Origin: Pseudomonadota bacterium
GTDB lineage: Bacteria; Pseudomonadota; Alphaproteobacteria; Rhizobiales; Xanthobacteraceae
Assembly: GCA_023387735.1 (NCBI GenBank)
Contig: JAEWHP010000002.1
Coordinates: 371,003 to 435,002 of the forward strand
Length of the DNA stretch: 64,000 bases
Reading direction: 5' to 3'
The translations under genes were made by a program, and so were the position numbers. Numbering within the stretch: position 1 is the first letter of the stretch; every line of letters starts with the position of its first letter. The notes under the pieces are model-generated. The model saw only the letters and a list, made by a program, of their open reading frames with translations. It ran no database searches and was not told the origin of the DNA. Below, piece after piece: positions 58,592 through 64,000 of the stretch.

Positions 58592-59263
58592 TTATGCGCC
58601 AGTCGGATCGAAAATAGTATGCGTGCGCAAGCGCGGTATGCGAATTCCTCTCTGTTTCATATCACGCATTTCAACATACATCATCGCAGTCATCAACGCG
58701 TCGTTGAACGCGTCGTGTTGAGGGAGAGAGGGGATGTTGAGGTCTTTGAGAATTGCCGCGAACGAGAGATCGATCGAGGTGTTAGGCGGCGCGTCACCGT
58801 ACTTGCGCTCGTAGTAGAGCTTGGAAACCTCGATGCGAGGATTTGGCAGTTCAATCTCAATAAAGGGAAGAATATACTTGTCTAGCATGGCGATGTCGAA
58901 GTCGACGTAGTACCCGACAAGCGGCCGCCCGCCGACGAAATGCAGGAGGCTTGGTAGCGCCTTCCAGATCAGGGGACTCTGCGCAACGTCTGCCTGACGA
59001 AGGCGATGCACCTTGATCGCCTCCGGTTGCATTCCGGCCTCAGGGCGCGCGATCGCCTCGAAGCGTTCGCTAGTCAGAATGCGATTGCCCCGTATCTTGA
59101 TCGCGGCGATCGTTATTATGTCGTCGGTGTGTACATCTAGCCCTGTTGTTTCGCAATCGATCGCAACAACTTCGTCCGCGGGGCCACGCTCGAACATGAA
59201 CCGGTACGACTGGTCTCCGATCGAGGCTTGATGGAACAGCCGTTTGATTGCGCGGGGGATCAC
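58592..59263 (-). CDS. DnaQ-like 3'-5' exonuclease
   Basis: 223 residues with GTG start at 59263, one base after the upstream stop. DEDDh exonuclease motifs: VVAIDCETTGLDVHTDDI (ExoI, D-x-E), VGYYVDFDIAMLDKYILP (ExoII) and LPQHDAFNDALMTAMMY (ExoIII with His and Asp). It resembles the proofreading epsilon subunit but is a stand-alone domain. It is co-transcribed with the cNMP/CBS/DUF294 protein, a pairing seen beside actP in many proteobacteria. The role of this pairing is unknown. Confidence 0.88.
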   Translation of the reverse strand: MIPRAIKRLFHQASIGDQSYRFMFERGPADEVVAIDCETTGLDVHTDDIITIAAIKIRGNRILTSERFEAIARPEAGMQPEAIKVHRLRQADVAQSPLIWKALPSLLHFVGGRPLVGYYVDFDIAMLDKYILPFIEIELPNPRIEVSKLYYERKYGDAPPNTSIDLSFAAILKDLNIPSLPQHDAFNDALMTAMMYVEMRDMKQRGIRIPRLRTHTIFDPTGA

Positions 59264-59264
59264 G

Positions 59265-61067
59265 TCAGAAGGCGCCCAGCTTGAAATGTCGACGAATGAA
59301 CTCGCGAAAATGCTTCACAACCTGAAACGCATCGCGGAGGAGGTCACGCTCCATGCTTGACAATGACGACGGTCGTACGAGCGTGCCCGAGGGTCCAGCT
59401 GACGCTGCCAATTGCCCGTCCAGCCTCAGCATCAGCATGAATTGGAAAGCTTGACTCAGCTCGCGAGCGAAATCTCCGTGCAGTATGCCGATATCGCGCA
59501 GGCGCATGATGCGCTTGTCGGTGGCAGTCTCCATCAACCCGTGCTCGAGTGCGAGACTGCGAACGCCGTGCACAATCGGAAAAATGCCACCCTTCTTGAG
59601 GTCCAGCGCGTCGCCATTGCCCGCCGATGTGATTAGATTTTTGAATAGACCGATCGGTGTGGCAAAAGCGTCGATTGCGAGTGCGAAATGGGCCAGGAAG
59701 GCCTGCTCACCGCGAACCATCTCGATGAGTGCGGTCTTGGCTTTAGTGAGCAGCTGTGCGTCGCCAGCGACGGCTCGCGCGTCATAAAAAATGGCGACGT
59801 TCAAATGGGAAGCGTTGTCAGGTAGTGCCGTCCAGTTGCGAAAATTCGCGAGATAGTCGGATAGTGGCTTAGACCAAGCTGGATTGCTCACCATCACGTT
59901 CCCGGGGCAGGGGGGAAAACCAAAGCTTGCCAGCGCACCGGAAAAGCCGGCTCGAAACGCGTCCAGCGTGTGCTTGTCGATCGGCTCGGACAGTATAAGG
60001 CCGTTGTCCTGATCCGTGCGTACGGTCTGCTCGCTGCGGCCTTCGCTCCCCATGACGATTAGGCAACCGGTGCTACGAAACGCGGCCGGTGCCACCATCT
60101 CGAACAATCTGGAAAACAGGCGTTGATTCAAATCGGAGACGATCTCGCCAATCAGCTCGACACCGACGCCCTGCCGGCGCAGCGTGCGCACCTGCGCCGA
60201 CGTTTCCCGCGCGGCGATTGCCAGATCATCCAGGCTCGAAGCACGCTCGATGCGGCCGGCGACGACCTGGGCGCTGCCGGCAAGGAAGCCCAGCACGTCG
60301 ATATCCTCCAGGACGCCGACAAAGCGCTCGCCGTCGCGAACAGCGACGCGCCGCTTATTGAGCTTGGTCATGAGCACTAGAGCCGAGGATACGAAGTCAT
60401 CCGGCCTCATCGTGACCAAGTCGAAGTGCGCAAGATCGCGCACGGGCGTTTGGATTGATTGGCGGCGCAACACCACCGCCTTGGAAAGATTCATGCCGGT
60501 GATGATTCCGATCCGTTCACCGTCGCGAACGAACAATGTGTTGCTGTCAATCTTGCGCATCATGTGGCCCGCGGCTTCAATAGTTTCGTTCGCATCTATG
60601 AAGGCAGCGGGATGCAGGAATAGCTCTGATATCCGCGAACGTGTCAACGAGCCGTAACGCTGCTCCTCGTCGTCGCGAACGAATTCATCCAGCTTGCGCG
60701 AAATATCGCGATAGAAGAACGAGGCAAACCGTGGATTGCTCTGGATCAGACCGAGTATTGCTGCTTTCGGAGCAACGTAGCATAGTGTCTCCTCGCCAGC
60801 GATAAATGCGTGTGCGCTCTTGCCGTGCACCAAGGCGCGGCTATCGAAGCTGTCTTTGGGGCCGAGCAGCGCCAGCAGGTCGCGTCCGTCGCGCTCTTCG
60901 ATAGTGCCTTTGATGACAACATAAAGAGCATCGGCAGGCTTGTCTTGCTCGATAATCGCTTCGCCTGGCGAGAAGTAGGCGATATCGAGTGCCGCTCGCA
61001 GCGTCTCGATATCCTGCGGCGTCAATCGATCAAAGGGCGGATTTCCGGCATCGAAAGCCTTCGGCAT
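59265..61067 (-). CDS. cNMP-binding, CBS and DUF294 nucleotidyltransferase-like protein
   Basis: 600 residues. The N-terminal cyclic-nucleotide-binding fold (about 10-130) has YFSPGEAIIEQDKPADALYV and VVIKGTIEERDGRDL. Two CBS repeats (about 150-275) include EAAGHMMRKIDSNTLFVRDG and DDFVSSALVLMTKLNKRRVA. The DUF294 nucleotidyltransferase core has LIVMGSEGRSEQTVRTDQDN (GSxxR...DQD), and a C-terminal helical domain follows. It may couple nucleotide sensing to modification of a partner. It lies 60 bases after actP and one base before the exonuclease gene. It is the only cNMP-binding protein in the window. Confidence 0.88.
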   Translation of the reverse strand: MPKAFDAGNPPFDRLTPQDIETLRAALDIAYFSPGEAIIEQDKPADALYVVIKGTIEERDGRDLLALLGPKDSFDSRALVHGKSAHAFIAGEETLCYVAPKAAILGLIQSNPRFASFFYRDISRKLDEFVRDDEEQRYGSLTRSRISELFLHPAAFIDANETIEAAGHMMRKIDSNTLFVRDGERIGIITGMNLSKAVVLRRQSIQTPVRDLAHFDLVTMRPDDFVSSALVLMTKLNKRRVAVRDGERFVGVLEDIDVLGFLAGSAQVVAGRIERASSLDDLAIAARETSAQVRTLRRQGVGVELIGEIVSDLNQRLFSRLFEMVAPAAFRSTGCLIVMGSEGRSEQTVRTDQDNGLILSEPIDKHTLDAFRAGFSGALASFGFPPCPGNVMVSNPAWSKPLSDYLANFRNWTALPDNASHLNVAIFYDARAVAGDAQLLTKAKTALIEMVRGEQAFLAHFALAIDAFATPIGLFKNLITSAGNGDALDLKKGGIFPIVHGVRSLALEHGLMETATDKRIMRLRDIGILHGDFARELSQAFQFMLMLRLDGQLAASAGPSGTLVRPSSLSSMERDLLRDAFQVVKHFREFIRRHFKLGAF

Positions 61068-61127
61068 TGCACTCTCGATCGCTCAGGCTTGGAACAATGC
61101 GTAGGCCAACCTCTTGACGGCCAGGTC

Positions 61128-62813
61128 TCAATGCGCGGTGGCTCCTGCTGCGCCGATTCCGGTTTGGCTACGCACGAACTGTGCGTCAAAGCCATCCCGG
61201 TCAATTTCAGCCCGCGCGCTGCGGTCCAAGATCGAAAACAGCCAAATACCGACGAACGCAAGAGACATCGAAAAAAGCGCCGGGTTGTCCAGCTTGATCG
61301 GCGCGGACCCCTTGGCGAAACCGAGGGTCACTTCCCATACGGCGGGCGAGAGTATAACGCCGACAACGGCGCTTGTGAGGCCAAGGAAGCCCCCAATCAA
61401 TGCGCCCCGGGTGGTAAGTCCCTTCCAAAAGATCGACATCACCAGCACCGGGAAGTTGCAGGACGCGGCTATGGCAAAGGCAAGGCCAACCATAAAGGCG
61501 ACGTTCTGGTTCTCGAATATAATACCAAGAATGATCGCCAGTACGCCGAGGAACAGCGTCGCAATCTTGGAGACGCGAACTTCGTCTTGTTCGTTGGCTT
61601 GTCCGCCCTTGATTACCATGGCGTAGATATCATGGCTGATGGACGAGGCTCCGGCCAGCGCCAGACCCGAGACGACGGCGAGTATGGTGGCAAACGCGAC
61701 CGCCGAAATGAAGCCGAGGAACAGGTTCCCGCCGACCGCGTCGGCCAGATGGATAGCCGCCATGTTGGACCCGCCCTTTATGGCCGCGATCCCGCTCTTG
61801 GTCTTCTCCAGAATTCCAGCATCGAGAAATGCCAGGTCGGTGGAGACGAGCGTGATGGCTCCGAATCCGATGATGAAGGTCAGGATGTAGAAGTACCCGA
61901 TGAAGCCGGTTGCGTAGAAGACCGACTTGCGGGCTGCCTGGGCGTCTTTCACCGTAAAAAAGCGCATCAGGATATGTGGTAAGCCGGCAGTGCCGAACAT
62001 CAGGGCGAGGCCAAGCGAAATCGCCGATAACGGGTTTGCGATCAAGCTGCCGGGTTCCATGATCGCTGTCTTCTTGGGGTGCACTTCCGTCGCCTTGGCA
62101 AACAGCGCTTCCGGGCTGAACCCGTATTTGTAAAGTACCGCTCCGGCCATGAACGATGCGCCAAAAAGCAGCAGCACGGCCTTGATGATCTGCACCCACG
62201 TCGTGGCCTTCATCCCACCGAACGTCACGTAAATCATCATAAGGCCGCCGACCAGAATCACTGCGATCCAGTAATCCAGACCAAAAAGCAGCTGGATCAG
62301 CTTCCCGGCGCCGACCATCTGCGCGATCAAGTAGAAGGCGACAGTCACCAGTGACCCGCATGCGGCCAGGACACGGATCCGCGTCTGCCCAAGTCGGAAA
62401 GACGCTACGTCGGCAAAAGTAAACTTGCCAAGATTGCGCAGCTGTTCGGCAATCAAGAACGTAACAACCGGCCAACCAACCAGCCAGCCTACTGAGTAGA
62501 TCAGACCATCATAGCCCGAGGTGTAGACAAGGCCTGAGATGCCCAGGAACGAGGCCGCTGACATGTAGTCGCCGGCGATGGCGAGGCCGTTTTGGCCAGC
62601 AGTGATACCACCGCCTGCAGAGTAGAAGTCAGCAGCGGATACCGTCCGCTTTGACGCCCAATAAGTAATGGCAAGGGTCAACGACACAAATCCGATGAAC
62701 ATGCCTATGGCGGCCCAGTTGATTGCCTGCTTGCTGCCTCCGTCGATGGTTCCGGCTGCAAGCGCCAGCGTGGGAAAGCAAACAAGCACAAACAGGCAGG
62801 AGATCTTTTTCAT
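61128..62813 (-). CDS. actP: Cation/acetate symporter ActP (SSS family)
   Basis: 561 residues with a signal-like N-terminus (MKKISCLFVLVCFPTLALAA) and about 13 membrane helices. The sodium-solute symporter signature is seen in AADFYSAGGGITAGQNGLAI and AGDYMSAASFLGISGLVYTS. LMFGTAGLPHILMRFFTVKD is characteristic of ActP. It imports acetate and related short acids with a cation. Its ATG overlaps the stop of the DUF485 gene (ATGA), the conserved yjcH-actP pair. The acsA gene diverges upstream, so uptake and activation of acetate are encoded together. Confidence 0.94.
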   Translation of the reverse strand: MKKISCLFVLVCFPTLALAAGTIDGGSKQAINWAAIGMFIGFVSLTLAITYWASKRTVSAADFYSAGGGITAGQNGLAIAGDYMSAASFLGISGLVYTSGYDGLIYSVGWLVGWPVVTFLIAEQLRNLGKFTFADVASFRLGQTRIRVLAACGSLVTVAFYLIAQMVGAGKLIQLLFGLDYWIAVILVGGLMMIYVTFGGMKATTWVQIIKAVLLLFGASFMAGAVLYKYGFSPEALFAKATEVHPKKTAIMEPGSLIANPLSAISLGLALMFGTAGLPHILMRFFTVKDAQAARKSVFYATGFIGYFYILTFIIGFGAITLVSTDLAFLDAGILEKTKSGIAAIKGGSNMAAIHLADAVGGNLFLGFISAVAFATILAVVSGLALAGASSISHDIYAMVIKGGQANEQDEVRVSKIATLFLGVLAIILGIIFENQNVAFMVGLAFAIAASCNFPVLVMSIFWKGLTTRGALIGGFLGLTSAVVGVILSPAVWEVTLGFAKGSAPIKLDNPALFSMSLAFVGIWLFSILDRSARAEIDRDGFDAQFVRSQTGIGAAGATAH

Positions 62814-63115
62814 GACCGGCTCGCCCCAACAATCTTGCGGATCAGCGGATCGTATTTGGAATTGGCCTTGTTGACGTAGATACCAGTGAGCAGGAACGCT
62901 GAAACAATGACAAGCAGGCCGATCGGAATGCCGATAGTCATCACGCCTGTGCCCAGTGGGGTACCAAGGAACTGTGGCGCATAGGCGACAAGGAGAATGA
63001 AGCCGAAGTAGATGATCAGCATAATCAGTGACAACGTCCAGCCGAGCGACGAGCGCCGACGAACCAACTCCCGATAATTGGGGTCTTGCTCGATCTTTTC
63101 GTAGCTGCTCAACAT
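62810..63115 (-). CDS. DUF485 small membrane protein (YjcH-like)
   Basis: 101 residues from ATG 63115, with AAAGGGACC upstream as ribosome-binding site. MLSSYEKIEQDPNYRELVRR followed by RRSSLGWTLSLIMLIIYFGF is the DUF485 pattern, with two membrane helices. It is the usual partner of actP; its role is unknown. The frame is open further upstream, but only the part from 63115 matches the family. It is the first gene of DUF485-actP-DUF294-exonuclease. Confidence 0.9.
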   Translation of the reverse strand: MLSSYEKIEQDPNYRELVRRRSSLGWTLSLIMLIIYFGFILLVAYAPQFLGTPLGTGVMTIGIPIGLLVIVSAFLLTGIYVNKANSKYDPLIRKIVGASRS

Positions 63116-63288
63116 GCTCGGTCCCTTTATGGTTCGTGGAACGAAGTTTGACTCGTGCGTCGAAATTGCCGCACGGTTGTCATTTCTCGCGTATTCGAAG
63201 TTGGGCACATGTAACCGTGAAACGAGATTGTTCACGACAGACGACTATTGCAGCTGGAGAACCTTTGTATGAGCAGGCGGCGAACGCC

Positions 63289-63302
63289 TTGATGCAGATC
63301 AA
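63289..63302 (-). promoter_or_regulatory. FNR/FixK-type box upstream of the actP operon
   Basis: TTGATGCAGATCAA is a perfect TTGAT-N4-ATCAA palindrome, 174 bases before the DUF485 ATG. A TACAAA hexamer (minus strand, 63269-63264) lies 26.5 bases from its centre, three bases closer than ideal class II spacing. The box lies in the intergenic gap 63116-63825, which otherwise holds no gene I can support. Confidence 0.5.
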
Positions 63303-63614
63303 TGTGCCAATCAGTCTGTGTTTTCGATCGCCCTGTCCTCGCGACTATTTACGAAGCTCTCGTGCGCTAACGCATTCCGCTTGTGGGGAATTGTTGGTGA
63401 GCCTTGGTCGCGTGCACGAGCGATGGTTGCCTACAAACATGGTGGATCGTGCGGGACGGAACGGAAGTTGGCGGAAGTGGCAGATGTTAGAGTCGAGTGC
63501 GTCGTCGCCCGGAAGGTTGAGATGTCTGCTCACCATGGTGCTGGTGAGTATCGGCATATCGGCTGATCGCTCGTAATCTCTCGGAGATGGCTCGAAGAGA
63601 ACCAGGCCTCGCGC

Positions 63615-63656
63615 TTGACAAAGATCAAACTAACTTCCGTCGCGTGGCTGTATGGA
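63615..63656 (+). promoter_or_regulatory. FNR/FixK-type box with class II spaced -10 before acsA
   Basis: TTGACAAAGATCAA (63615-63628) matches TTGAY-N4-ATCAA with one asymmetric base. A TATGGA hexamer (63651-63656) starts 29.5 bases after its centre, placing the box at -41.5 relative to a start near 63663. The acsA ATG is then about 163 bases downstream. Confidence 0.52.
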
Positions 63657-63825
63657 AAGAAAGCAAGGTATTGACGAGTCTCGACCGGGCTTGCCGCTCG
63701 CTCATGTAGTGAGCCGAGAAATGCCTCTACAACGACAATCAATGAGCGCGGACGCAAACCGTGCCGGCAAGTTGACAATAATGTTTGCCTATCAAGCAGA
63801 TTGCAGCGGTTATGGGAGATCTTTG

Positions 63826-64000
63826 ATGAACGCGAACGGTGCGAGCCTCGTTGTTGCACAGGAAGGTATCTATGACGTGTCCGCGGACTGGGCCAAGCGC
63901 GCCTATATCGACGACGCCAAATACCGCGAGATGTATGCCCGCTCGGTCAGCGATCCCAACGGCTTCTGGGCCGAACAGGCCAAGCGGATCGACTGGATGA
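63826..64000 (+). CDS. acsA: Acetyl-CoA synthetase, N-terminal part (3' truncated by window)
   Basis: 58 codons are visible: MNANGASLVVAQEGIYDVSA, then AYIDDAKYREMYARSVSDPN and GFWAEQAKRIDWM. This is the N-terminal domain of AMP-forming acetyl-CoA synthetase (the YxxMYxxSVxDPxxFWxExAKRIDW pattern). The start at ATG 63826 follows GGGAGAT. It activates acetate to acetyl-CoA. It diverges from the actP operon, fitting a shared acetate-use locus. Confidence 0.93.
   Translation, partial: MNANGASLVVAQEGIYDVSADWAKRAYIDDAKYREMYARSVSDPNGFWAEQAKRIDWM

Noticed and set aside
58293..58721. An intact 142-codon gene in this interval
   Set aside because: Only the middle part has homology (TspO), the beginning is in another frame, and the end overlaps the exonuclease gene on the opposite strand.
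63236..63825. Small open frames in the actP-acsA gap
   Set aside because: They lack homology and overlap the predicted FNR-type boxes and promoters.

Overview
The window is GC-rich chromosomal DNA from an alphaproteobacterium, most likely Bradyrhizobium or a close relative such as Rhodopseudomonas. The evidence is gene order (dnaX-ybaB-recR, rpmH-rnpA-yidC, dapD-dapE), the translated palindromic repeat reading MAGLVPAIH, many Tat-exported ABC_sub_bind (PF04392) proteins, and FNR/FixK-type boxes near the right edge. This assignment is inference; no rRNA is present.

Region 1 (1-28.7 kb) is a conserved housekeeping segment. It holds the 3' end of hrpB, a retropepsin-like protease, a MntA/HepT-type toxin-antitoxin pair, a phosphohexomutase, a chemoreceptor, an Lrp-type regulator, a PfkB kinase, nudC, a HIT protein, the SRP RNA, dnaX-ybaB-recR, an AmpG-like permease, a GIY-YIG protein, rmuC, def-fmt-truA (translation initiation and tRNA modification), dapE-dapD, a HAD nucleotidase, a DUF1036 protein, argB, a DUF423 protein, engB, yidC-rnpA-rpmH, an orphan histidine kinase and tRNA-Arg(ACG). 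At least eleven intergenic palindromic elements of three families are scattered here.

Region 2 (about 28.7-52 kb) looks accessory. It has no copies of those palindromes, is less GC-rich, and carries an IS1182-type transposase with an apparent internal deletion, an IS3 fragment and broken genes. Its core is an array of thirteen ABC_sub_bind solute-binding-protein genes (five on the minus strand, one of them frameshifted, then eight on the plus strand) without any permease or ATPase gene. Embedded in the plus-strand half is a translationally coupled signalling operon: a 1,052-residue transmembrane GAF-GAF histidine kinase, a single-domain response regulator, and a response regulator fused to a class III adenylate/guanylate cyclase. 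Relics of further binding-protein genes and a duplicated intergenic block show that the array grew and shrank by duplication and deletion. I propose, as inference only, that the orphan binding proteins act at least partly as ligand sensors for this kinase-cyclase module.

Region 3 (about 52-64 kb) has a metal-type RND efflux operon (czcB-czcA-DUF3240), a sugar isomerase-like TIM-barrel gene, a broken TspO gene, and an acetate module: DUF485-actP-(cNMP/CBS/DUF294 protein)-exonuclease facing the start of acsA. Three TTGAY-N4-ATCAA palindromes lie upstream of czcB, of the actP operon and of acsA. Two sit at exactly the class II activator spacing from a -10-like hexamer, suggesting oxygen-responsive (FixK/FNR-like) control of this segment.
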